In this document: in pieces, positions 29,581 through 36,995 of the stretch
How positions within the stretch are numbered: position 1 is the stretch's first letter
How the letters are laid out: every line of letters begins with the position of its first letter
Assembly: GCF_002836775.1 (NCBI RefSeq)
Contig: NZ_PJAQ01000002.1
Coordinates: forward strand, 1-64,000
DNA: 64,000 nucleotides
Direction: 5' to 3'
Source of the DNA: Colwellia sp. 12G3
GTDB lineage: Bacteria; Pseudomonadota; Gammaproteobacteria; Enterobacterales; Alteromonadaceae
Program-made: the position numbers and the translations under genes
Notes under the pieces: model-generated
Databases searched by the model: none
What the model saw: the letters and a program-made list of their open reading frames with translations, nothing else
What the model was told of the DNA's origin: nothing

Positions 29581-29784
29581 ATGAACAACTCAAACGTAAT
29601 CGAACAACAAGATTTTTTGATTCAAGCACAAGAAGCCGAACAAGCAACTAATGTACATCGGATTACATTACTTCGTTGGGCTGCTAGAGGTATAGCACCA
29701 AATCCACAAAAAATTGGTGGCCGTTGGTTCTGGCGTAACTCTGAAATTCAGCAATTAATTGCTGGTGAATGGGAGGGTAAGTAA
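29581..29784 (+). CDS. AlpA-like regulator
   Basis: 67 aa with a MerR-type winged HTH: EAEQATNVHRITLLRWAARG (residues about 18-37), then KIGGRWFWRNSEI with the arm typical of AlpA/HTH_17. In CP4-57 AlpA activates the integrase gene and so excision; in P4-like elements related proteins (Vis) switch replication genes. GGAAA lies 5 bp before the start. It heads a tight three-gene group with the next two ORFs and is the likely switch protein of the island. Confidence 0.85.
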   Translation: MNNSNVIEQQDFLIQAQEAEQATNVHRITLLRWAARGIAPNPQKIGGRWFWRNSEIQQLIAGEWEGK

Positions 29785-30213
29785 ATGAACAAACAAACCA
29801 CTAATCATTTAATGATGTTAAAGCTGTTAATTACCACTCTTGAAAAACAGGGAGTTACTTCAAATATTCATGATGATATTCACTACATTCAATTGCCTAA
29901 ATACCGCGGGTATTGTCATATAAAGCTAATAGGTGTGACACCGTGCCCTATATTCATAAAAACAGCTTATGCAGAGGACTTTAGTAATAATCAAGCTATT
30001 CGCTATTTAGGACAGTTAGATCTAATCCATGATGACGTACTGTTTGTTTATGCTGGTAACGGTTGGAAGAAACAAACACACCGAGAAGTTCTTACAGCTA
30101 TCAGAAAGCGGCTAGGTAATGAACATGTAATCAATTTAACTGAAGTTGAACACTGGTTGCATCATAGGCTTAGCGGGACAAAGATGGCTAACTTCAATAA
30201 TACTAATAAATAG
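29785..30213 (+). CDS. Unknown protein between AlpA and Rep
   Basis: 142 aa, not recognised. Starts immediately after the alpA stop (TAAATG). Helical N-terminus (LMMLKLLITTLEKQG), then beta-like segments IHYIQLPKYRGYCHIKLIG (about 33-51) and VLFVYAGNGWKKQTHREVL (about 90-108), and a HWLHH helix near the C-terminus. No transmembrane segment. It could be an accessory replication protein, judged only by position, 8 bp before rep. Confidence 0.7.
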   Translation: MNKQTTNHLMMLKLLITTLEKQGVTSNIHDDIHYIQLPKYRGYCHIKLIGVTPCPIFIKTAYAEDFSNNQAIRYLGQLDLIHDDVLFVYAGNGWKKQTHREVLTAIRKRLGNEHVINLTEVEHWLHHRLSGTKMANFNNTNK

Positions 30214-30221
30214 GCGGTATT

Positions 30222-30995
30222 ATGGGTTTAACTAAAAAAGGTCGGTTACTCGGCCATTTTTCTTCACGTGCTTTGGGCACTTCACAACATGCTTTTAACA
30301 CCGAGGTTTTGTCACCTGACAATTCAAGCCAGCAGGCATTAAGTAACGAGAGTTCAGGTAATGAATTATCACAAAAAGAGCGGATATTAATATTAGCTAA
30401 TGGGAGTAAAGAACCACCTATTAATTCAAAGAGAAGCTGCAAGACTATAACGACAAAAGAATACTATGAATTTGGAGAGTATACATTTGCGATCAACTCG
30501 AAAAAGTCAGGATGCTACACACAAATCCTAAAGGCATTAATTGCTCAAACATTAGTTATGCAGTCTATTTATAAACGGGTTTTGTTTATGCGGTTTGACT
30601 TGCACCTAGGAGCATCTATGCCTGACAACAAATGCATTACGAAGATGTTAAAGCGACTGCGCAAAAGGTTAATATATCGTTACGGGCAAACTAGTTTTGG
30701 TTATGTATGGGTGCGAGAAGAATCTAACAACGAAAACCTGCATTATCACTTTGTTTTTATGATGGATGGTGATGTCATTCGCTACCCTATCAACGTGCAT
30801 GAGCAAGTAAAAAAAATATGGACTGATATGGGCGGCACATTTCATTTTGCTAACCATCACTTTATTGATAGTGAAGAAAAGCTACATGAGGCGATCCTAC
30901 ATGGTTCGTACTTAGCTAAAACACGTAGTAAGGGTAACCGACCTGCTCAAACAAAAGACTATGGGGCAAGCCGCTTAAAAATAGATGTGCTGTAA
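30222..30995 (+). CDS. YfjJ/inovirus Gp2-like replication protein with HUH-type motifs
   Basis: 257 aa. The C-terminal two thirds (about 75-250) resemble the YagK/YfjJ family, related to inovirus Gp2. Rolling-circle-replicase-like motifs can be seen: FMRFDLHL (122-129, motif I-like), LHYHFVF with His174-Tyr-His176 (HUH), and Tyr230-Leu-Ala-Lys233 (YxxK). If real, the protein would nick one strand at an origin and hold the 5' end through Tyr230, so the island could replicate after excision. The N-terminal 70 residues are low in complexity. CP4-57 of E. coli carries a relative (yfjJ) at the same site. The role is inferred from motifs. Confidence 0.75.
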   Translation: MGLTKKGRLLGHFSSRALGTSQHAFNTEVLSPDNSSQQALSNESSGNELSQKERILILANGSKEPPINSKRSCKTITTKEYYEFGEYTFAINSKKSGCYTQILKALIAQTLVMQSIYKRVLFMRFDLHLGASMPDNKCITKMLKRLRKRLIYRYGQTSFGYVWVREESNNENLHYHFVFMMDGDVIRYPINVHEQVKKIWTDMGGTFHFANHHFIDSEEKLHEAILHGSYLAKTRSKGNRPAQTKDYGASRLKIDVL

Positions 30996-31030
30996 TAATG
31001 AGCTACTAATTATAAAAATTGGCAGAGAAC

Positions 31031-31067
31031 CTTGGAGTAATACAATTCACTGTTGGCTTACTCCAAG
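31031..31067. terminator. Terminator-like hairpin between rep and KAP NTPase 1
   Basis: Perfect 10-bp stem CTTGGAGTAA (31031-31040) / TTACTCCAAG (31058-31067) with a 17-nt loop, centred between two converging genes. It lacks a strong T-run on either side, so it may be weak. Confidence 0.5.
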
Positions 31068-31077
31068 TTAGCTAATT

Positions 31078-32868
31078 TTAGTTATTATTAATACTTTTGT
31101 TATTAATAGATACTAAGGCAGCTTTAAATTGTTTTAAGTGATAATGACTTAATGAAGGGGAGCTGTTTTTTAATTTAGTATCAATAAGATCGCTTAACTT
31201 CTTTAATGGTTCAACCTCATCTCCAAGGAAATCCATTATATTTGTTGATTGATACCTATTTCTAAAATAACTCATAAAACTAGACTTCATATTATTATCT
31301 GCACATATATAGCTTTCAAATAAAATATCTACAAATGGTTCTGTAATAAATGGAAATATTGAATTGTTGTATAAATTTTTAAATGAGTTATCCCCATCTG
31401 TACCCTCCAGCCCTTTTATTAAAATATGTTGGCATTCTTCAACGAGATTAATATTGGTTGCATGGGTTGTTTTAGCAGTTATTATCTCTGAGATTTTATT
31501 TAGAAAGGGTTCACTATCTCGGGAATTTATAAAGGGGTCATACTCATTTGTACACCCATAATTTTCAATAGAATAATTAACATATTCCGTCACCTCATTT
31601 TCAAACATTTCTAACTCATAATTAAATGCACCTGTTTTAATAAAGTAATGAAAATACGAAACTAATTTATATAATTCTCCCGAATTACCTACGATAAATT
31701 CTTTATTTATTATTTTATTAAGGGTATTTTCAAGTCCTTCCTGAAATACCTGGTCACGAACATTGATAGGGAAACTTAAGACAAAATTTTCCAGAATTAC
31801 ATCACTTTTATCCCACCGCGTTAAATCTTTTTTAAAAACACTATAATCAAGATGACCTAAACAAACCAGTTTATACACAACTAAAAAATCTATTTGGTTA
31901 TGCTCTTTAGTAACAACCGTTTCATAAAATATTTTGGCATTAATTGTTTGCTCATCAAGCTCCTCTTTATCTTTTTTACTATACTTCATGTAAAGAGATG
32001 TTGTGTCTGTAGTAAACGCCTCAAGCGTGCTTGAGTCTAATCCCATGTCTTTATAACCAATAGCATAAGCAAAGCATGGAAAGATTAAATTAATTAAACA
32101 CTCTTCCCCTTTTAACTCATGCTTATTTTCTTCAAGGATACGTACTAATCTGGAGTAACAATTAATTGCATAATTAATTGTTCTGAGGTTACTACAGGGA
32201 ATATTTTTAAGAAGTCTAATCAATTCAATTTTAGATCCTTCTAAAATATCTACCGGTAAATTAAGTTCGTCACTAAAGGCTATTTCAACAATGGACTCTT
32301 CTTTTCTAATAAAGTTATTCGTAAATAAAACTGTTTTCTCTTTTTCTTTCTTATATTTAGGTTCGTCAAAAGTATCTTCGGCACAGAGTATTACAACGTT
32401 TAGTTTTTGCTGTTCAATAAAACTATTAATATATGCAAGTACATCACTTTTACTGAGTGTAGAACGCTCCAAGTCATCAAATATCAAACAATAATCTTTA
32501 CTAATACCATTGATAAACCTTGATTTTATTGTCCCGCCTAGAGTCGTAGCAATAGCACCAACAGAGCCGCCATTAGTATCACTTAAAAGGTTCGTAATTC
32601 CACCTATAAACTTTCCAACACTAGAAACTTCATCATTAGAAACACCGTCAATAGAGCTTATCGAAGTAAAAACTTTATTTTCAATGTCACTGGTAGAGCT
32701 AACGCCATATAAAGAAATATATAAATATTTTTGTTTTTCCTCTTCTAATAACTCTTTAATGAATGTTGTTTTCCCACAGCCCCATGGGCCATTAATCATG
32801 GTTGCATACATGGGTTTGGTTATTGAGAGGTAACCTTTTATAACTGTTTTTAACTCATCAGTATTCAT
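31078..32868 (-). CDS. KAP-type P-loop NTPase 1
   Basis: 596 aa. Walker A GPWGCGKTTF (27-36) and Walker B YCLIFDDLERS (126-136) are those of the KAP group (named for Kidins220/ARMS and PifA); a sensor-like NVVILCAEDTFD follows at about 157-168. There is no clear transmembrane segment, only a Gly-rich weakly hydrophobic stretch at 88-115, so it appears cytoplasmic. Residues 200-596 are a long helical region with no match I can name. KAP relatives include F-plasmid PifA, which blocks phage T7, and QatA of the Qat system, so phage defence is plausible but unproven. It is the only minus-strand gene in the island and has its own promoter region at 32869-33216. Confidence 0.72.
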   Translation of the reverse strand: MNTDELKTVIKGYLSITKPMYATMINGPWGCGKTTFIKELLEEEKQKYLYISLYGVSSTSDIENKVFTSISSIDGVSNDEVSSVGKFIGGITNLLSDTNGGSVGAIATTLGGTIKSRFINGISKDYCLIFDDLERSTLSKSDVLAYINSFIEQQKLNVVILCAEDTFDEPKYKKEKEKTVLFTNNFIRKEESIVEIAFSDELNLPVDILEGSKIELIRLLKNIPCSNLRTINYAINCYSRLVRILEENKHELKGEECLINLIFPCFAYAIGYKDMGLDSSTLEAFTTDTTSLYMKYSKKDKEELDEQTINAKIFYETVVTKEHNQIDFLVVYKLVCLGHLDYSVFKKDLTRWDKSDVILENFVLSFPINVRDQVFQEGLENTLNKIINKEFIVGNSGELYKLVSYFHYFIKTGAFNYELEMFENEVTEYVNYSIENYGCTNEYDPFINSRDSEPFLNKISEIITAKTTHATNINLVEECQHILIKGLEGTDGDNSFKNLYNNSIFPFITEPFVDILFESYICADNNMKSSFMSYFRNRYQSTNIMDFLGDEVEPLKKLSDLIDTKLKNSSPSLSHYHLKQFKAALVSINNKSINNN

Positions 32869-33216
32869 ATATTCCTTCAGTAATACAGAGCATTATCGAT
32901 AACTAATTTAAAATGAGAGCATACAATACTATTATTAAAAATAATAAGATAAAGATCCCCCCCCTACTAAGATTTAAAAACACCAGCTCTATTACGTAGG
33001 TAAGCCCCCCCTAAAATTTTGCTAATCTATGCTTTTTCGTTGAAAGGCGTATAATTATATTTCGATATTCATTGATATAATTTAGCCAAAAGAAAGGGTT
33101 AAGCTTAGTAGTGTATTTAACGAAACAGGGCTACCTTGTGACATTTATTAAGTAAGTCTCTGCATGGTATTAGTCATCATAGGTACATATAAATGTATAT
33201 TTAGGAATATGAAATT
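32869..33216. promoter_or_regulatory. Divergent control region of KAP NTPase 1 and the TerS-like gene
   Basis: 348 bp, AT-rich but with two striking C-tracts: C8 at 32957-32964 and C7 at about 33005-33011. They resemble the C-tracts at the attachment sites and at 27322-27329. No coding sequence or clear promoter is recognised. Confidence 0.45.
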
Positions 33217-33555
33217 ATGGCTGCAGTTAAAAACAATAACGGTTCTTTTAAATCAGGCTATGACTCAAGAAGGTTTACTCAAGATTGTACAGTAATGAGT
33301 TACCATCAAAAATTAGGGGAGTTATTTCGCGAACAATCTTTTGAAGCTGTTAAGTTTATTGTATCTGTCATGAGAGATAACCATGCACCAGATAAACTAA
33401 GGTTGATAGCCGCAAAAGAAATTTTAGACCGTGGTTGTGGGAAGCCGGTTGACCGCTTAGTCATGGCAACACTAGATAAAGATCGAACACAAGAAGTGGA
33501 TGTACGCGAATTAAGTACTGCTGAGTTATATGCACTCCTTGATGAATACAGCTGA
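33217..33555 (+). CDS. Small terminase-like protein
   Basis: 112 aa. The centre, KLGELFREQSFEAVKFIV then the segment DKLRLIAAKEILDRGCGKPVDR (split over about 32-80), resembles the AAxxLLDRGxGKP block found in phage small terminase subunits and DUF5681-type proteins. An acidic C-terminal tail (VDVRELSTAELYALLDEYS) is also common in such proteins. In phage satellites a lone terS-like gene can redirect helper-phage packaging; there is no large terminase here. It could instead be a small DNA-binding protein of unrelated role. Confidence 0.5.
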   Translation: MAAVKNNNGSFKSGYDSRRFTQDCTVMSYHQKLGELFREQSFEAVKFIVSVMRDNHAPDKLRLIAAKEILDRGCGKPVDRLVMATLDKDRTQEVDVRELSTAELYALLDEYS

Positions 33556-33947
33556 GTATATGCTTACTTAATCAGTATTTACTCTTATGTGCAGCAACCT
33601 GCAGTGTACTGCAGTTAATTAAACATTTGTTTGCCGTAATGCCATACAATTTAACTCTTTGACAAGTAAATTTTTGGTCTATCATCGAGATGTGTTAAAG
33701 AATATTTCCGATGTTAAATCTGAAATTAGTATAAATATTATTTCGACTTCATGGTGTATGCTTTGCCTATAATATCTAATTTAGCTAGATATTGGTTTAG
33801 TAATGAAAACACAGTCGTAAAATTATCGTTAACTATTGAATAGATTAAAAATATATTTTTTATCGATTACCCTAGTTTAAAAACAATAATTGATGTCTAA
33901 TAATCAAATTATCTGCCGTAAATAAAACTGTAAATGGATTTAACCTA
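33556..33947. other. Intergenic stretch upstream of KAP NTPase 2
   Basis: 392 bp, mostly AT-rich. It holds CTGCAG-tgta-CTGCAG at 33599-33614, 44 bp past the terS-like stop; the near-palindrome may be an operator. No gene is seen. The long leader suggests the next gene has its own promoter. Confidence 0.4.
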
Positions 33948-36173
33948 ATGATAGAACAGCGTAATTCAAACCCAGAATCATCAATATCACATCCTAAAGA
34001 GTCTAATTTACCCCCTAAGAGCTATCAAAAACCTCATAAAGAAAATAGTATAAAACGCCCTCCAGAGCCAAAAGAATTAGTTGGATCTAGTCCGGTGGGG
34101 GTTAATAAAGTTGGGGGGTATGGTAAAACTGGGGGATATAATACAGCTGGTGGGTATAATAAGGTTGGCTATATTCCTGTGGGTGATGAAAATAGTTCAG
34201 CGGAGCCAAAAGAGTCCGTAGGAACTATTCTGGGTGACCCAAATAATCCAACAGAACCTAAAGAATCAGTAGGTACTAGTTCGGGGGGGCCTAATCAGTG
34301 GGGGAAGATTAATCAGTGGTCTGGAGTACAAAAAATAGATTTAACTTCAACACCTCATACAATAAAGAAAAATATTAAACAGGAAAAATCAATCATTTAC
34401 TTACCATCTGATTTTCCTGGTATGAGGGATAGCGGCTCTGTTACAAATGGTAGTAGATATTCAATTGCAGAATATGAATATAAGGCTTTTAGATTAAATG
34501 AAATAGCAGAAAAAATTTCTAATCTAATTCCCCAGCACTTTGTATTATACGATTACAAAGGGGGTATTTTATCAAATGATCAGGATGTACTAAATATCTT
34601 AGAGGGGATTTATGGCTCTGATGTAGAAGTAGACGGGGATGTTTTATACATTAACGACACCATAACAGCTATTACTCCTACTGGTTCAGAGTCAGATTTA
34701 TTAACGAATGAGCTTAAAGATACTCCTGAATCCATTAAGGCTGAATCAATACCGTTTCCTAAAACTATTAATTACAAAACGTCAAATCCATCATTAAATG
34801 TTAATATCATATCAGAAACTCTTTCTTCAATAATTCAAAAAATCCCTGATAAAAGTGGGATGATGATAGGTATATTTGGGAAATGGGGTCGTGGAAAAAC
34901 TTATTTTGTAAATAAAGTTTGGGAACATATCAGCAAAAACTCTAAGTTTAAACGGGTAAATTTTTCTGCATGGAAGTATCAAGATACAAAAGAATCATGG
35001 GCTTATTTATATGAATCTATGATGGCTCAATACCTTTCGGAAAAAACATATAAAGGTCCTGATTTTTGGAATAAATATATAAAACTATTTAGATTAAATA
35101 TCCAAAAAAACACATGTTACCCGTTAATTTTATACTCAGTAATTTTGATAGCTTCTATCGTTTGGAACTTCGGTGCAGATAAATTAGCTTGGATAATAGC
35201 TATTATTGAAACATTCGGGCTTATTTTACTCATCAAATTATTTTTATTTTATGTGAACCAAAAGTCATCCGCTGTTGGGATTTTGAATAAGTATTTCTCT
35301 AAAAAAGAGTTTACTGATTATTTAGGGTTACAATCGGAGATCGAGAACGAAATTGAAATATTGCTAAAAACCTGGATCCCTACTGTAAGTGAAGATGAAA
35401 AAATCCTGTTGTTTGTTGATGATATTGATAGATGCCATATTGAAAAAATCACGGGGATTATTGATGGGCTTAGAGTTATCTTAGATAACCCTGAAATACA
35501 TAATAGGCTATTAATAATTACAGCTATTGATGACAATTTACTAAGGGCTTCATTAGATTATAAATATCAGACATGGGAAACAAAAAATATTGATCAGATG
35601 TACACAGAGTATTTAGAGAAGATATTTGTCATCGGAATCAAATTAGATCAAATTGAATCAACTGAAATTTCTGAAGTTTTGGAAAATACTATCCCTCCTG
35701 CAGATAGTTCAAAAATTAGTAAAAAGATAATATTAGATGAAATAACACCTGTGGAGTCTATTTCACCAGAAGTAGAAGAGGGAAATAAAAAGATAAACCC
35801 ACAAGCTGAACCACAAGACAGGAAGGCAAATAAAGGTGATAGCACATCATCAAAAAATGAAAATGATTTTGAATTAAGTATGGCAGAACGAGCGTATTTA
35901 ATTAATTCTATTAAACATTTAAAACAAGCCACACCTAGAAAAATAAAAATATTTTATTATAAGTACTTAATTTTGAAGAAAGTGATTCACGCATTAATTT
36001 CGGACAAGGGATTACTTGATAGTTGGAACTCAAGCATTGATGAATTTGTCATTATGGACCTTTTGCTACATATTAGTAATGGTGGCGATATAGAACAATT
36101 CAATTTTGAACAAAAATACGCATCAATGGTTAAGACACTAAAATATTCAACTAAATTAGTATCTGGAATATGA
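33948..36173 (+). CDS. KAP-type P-loop NTPase 2, with transmembrane insert
   Basis: 741 aa. Residues 1-140 are low in complexity, with three copies of EPKE(L/S)VG(S/T) and GGY-type repeats. A small globular part (about 150-250) follows. The KAP core has Walker A GIFGKWGRGKTYF (about 305-317), then two hydrophobic helices (about 391-437) between Walker A and Walker B, as is typical of KAP NTPases, and Walker B LLFVDDIDRC (about 487-496) with LLIITAIDD near 520. A second disordered, Lys/Glu/Ser-rich insert lies at about 575-645. It is membrane-anchored on the inner face by inference. Together with NTPase 1 it makes up half of the island's coding length. Confidence 0.75.
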   Translation: MIEQRNSNPESSISHPKESNLPPKSYQKPHKENSIKRPPEPKELVGSSPVGVNKVGGYGKTGGYNTAGGYNKVGYIPVGDENSSAEPKESVGTILGDPNNPTEPKESVGTSSGGPNQWGKINQWSGVQKIDLTSTPHTIKKNIKQEKSIIYLPSDFPGMRDSGSVTNGSRYSIAEYEYKAFRLNEIAEKISNLIPQHFVLYDYKGGILSNDQDVLNILEGIYGSDVEVDGDVLYINDTITAITPTGSESDLLTNELKDTPESIKAESIPFPKTINYKTSNPSLNVNIISETLSSIIQKIPDKSGMMIGIFGKWGRGKTYFVNKVWEHISKNSKFKRVNFSAWKYQDTKESWAYLYESMMAQYLSEKTYKGPDFWNKYIKLFRLNIQKNTCYPLILYSVILIASIVWNFGADKLAWIIAIIETFGLILLIKLFLFYVNQKSSAVGILNKYFSKKEFTDYLGLQSEIENEIEILLKTWIPTVSEDEKILLFVDDIDRCHIEKITGIIDGLRVILDNPEIHNRLLIITAIDDNLLRASLDYKYQTWETKNIDQMYTEYLEKIFVIGIKLDQIESTEISEVLENTIPPADSSKISKKIILDEITPVESISPEVEEGNKKINPQAEPQDRKANKGDSTSSKNENDFELSMAERAYLINSIKHLKQATPRKIKIFYYKYLILKKVIHALISDKGLLDSWNSSIDEFVIMDLLLHISNGGDIEQFNFEQKYASMVKTLKYSTKLVSGI

Positions 36174-36236
36174 GATGCACCTTCATTTTGACTCAACTTA
36201 CACACTGAGTTAATAATCAAGGAGAATAGCTTTTAC

Positions 36237-36255
36237 GGGTAAAAAAGAGGGTAAA
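36237..36255 (+). promoter_or_regulatory. GGGTAAA pair at the right island end
   Basis: GGGTAAA at 36237-36243 and 36249-36255, 12 bp apart, exactly as in the pair at 27377 and 27389. Candidate integrase arm sites. Confidence 0.5.
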
Positions 36256-36324
36256 ACAAGGATGCAAAATTAAATTTTCAATTTTATATCCTTTAAATAA
36301 AGAGACTTAGCACACCAATACATC

Positions 36325-36342
36325 TCCCCCCCGCTCCACCAA
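36325..36342 (+). repeat. attR: right 18-bp direct repeat of the island
   Basis: TCCCCCCCGCTCCACCAA, identical to 27222-27239. The sequence to the left (ACATC) does not continue the tmRNA T arm, so this is the remnant half-site. Confidence 0.92.
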
Positions 36343-36344
36343 AT

Positions 36345-36362
36345 AAAGACCTTTTTAGTCTT
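36345..36362 (+). terminator. Probable original ssrA terminator
   Basis: AAAGAC-ctttttta-type loop-GTCTTT followed by TAGTTA, just past attR. Before integration it would have lain about 6 nt after ssrA. The island brought a stronger replacement at 27251-27276. Confidence 0.55.
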
Positions 36363-36417
36363 TTAGTTATGCCTAGTAACTTTTAGATTTGGCCATAGAC
36401 AAGTAATTGTTTATGTT

Positions 36418-36445
36418 AAAAAAACCGCTTGATTGCGGTTTTTTT
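36418..36445 (+). terminator. Rho-independent terminator
   Basis: AAAAAAACCGC-ttgatt-GCGGTTTTTTT, perfect 11-bp stem with T-runs on both strands. No nearby gene clearly needs it on either strand; it may back up the ssrA terminator. Confidence 0.8.
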
Positions 36446-36500
36446 ATGTCTGAAATTCGTCATCTATTACAACAATTCAATTTTCTCAGACATAAAAAAA

Positions 36501-36547
36501 CAGTTAATAACTTTCAGACTTTAATAAAAGCCTTCAATTATTAACTG
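36501..36547 (-). terminator. Orphan minus-strand terminator-like hairpin
   Basis: CAGTTAATAA (36501-36510) / TTATTAACTG (36538-36547), perfect 10 bp. On the minus strand a T7 run follows. No minus-strand gene is seen between it and hpt. Confidence 0.5.
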
Positions 36548-36995
36548 CAAAAATAACCAGTGAACTTGAGCTGGTTACACACTAAAAACAAATACAACAG
36601 AGGGAGTTTACATTTTATTAACAAAGAACAACATTACAGAGCATTACGTTCGGATGAACATAGGAATTTAATTCTGATGAATACAATTATCCCATTCTAT
36701 TTATTGTCTTTTTAATAATAAACTGCACCTATTCAGAATCCATGCTTATCTTATTATATTATATTATATTATTACGATTGATAAGCTAGTGTGTTCGTTA
36801 ACATCAATAAAGTGCTGTCATAGATATCGGGTTTGAATTCTAATGAATGTAAAATCAGCTATTAACTCTGCTTAATAGTGCGTTTCATAATAAACTTAAT
36901 GCTCGAGCACACAACATTGTAAACAACCAGTACACTATTTTGATTGGTCAGGTTATAATTACCGCTTATCATTTTTTGAAAAGGTTTCCTCGGCA

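Larger units (their letters stand above)
27223..36342. mobile_element. 9.1-kb ssrA-integrated genomic island (phage-satellite-like)
   Basis: Bounded by 18-bp direct repeats of the ssrA 3' end. Contents in order: integrase, unknown ORF, motif cluster CCGCCCC x4, AlpA-like regulator, unknown ORF, YfjJ/Gp2-like replication protein, KAP-type NTPase (minus), small-terminase-like ORF, long KAP-type NTPase. There are no phage structural, lysis or conjugation genes. The same site in E. coli K-12 holds CP4-57, which also has alpA and yfjJ. The pattern fits an integrated phage satellite or P4-like island; mobility is inferred, not shown. Confidence 0.88.
36174..36995. other. Intergenic stretch spanning the right island end
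   Basis: 822 bp without a gene. Contents: two GGGTAAA motifs (36237, 36249), attR (36325-36342), three hairpins (36345-36362, 36418-36445, 36501-36547), and a run of TTATA/TATTA repeats at about 36750-36772. The last 500 bp before hpt show nothing coding. Confidence 0.7.

Noticed and set aside
27223-36342. Complete prophage
   Set aside because: No capsid, tail, portal, large terminase or lysis genes; the block is only 9 kb.
27223-36342. CRISPR array or toxin-antitoxin pair in the island
   Set aside because: No spaced repeats of 25-40 bp were seen, and no small adjacent gene pair with toxin or antitoxin motifs. The CCGCCCC copies are too short and unevenly spaced for CRISPR.
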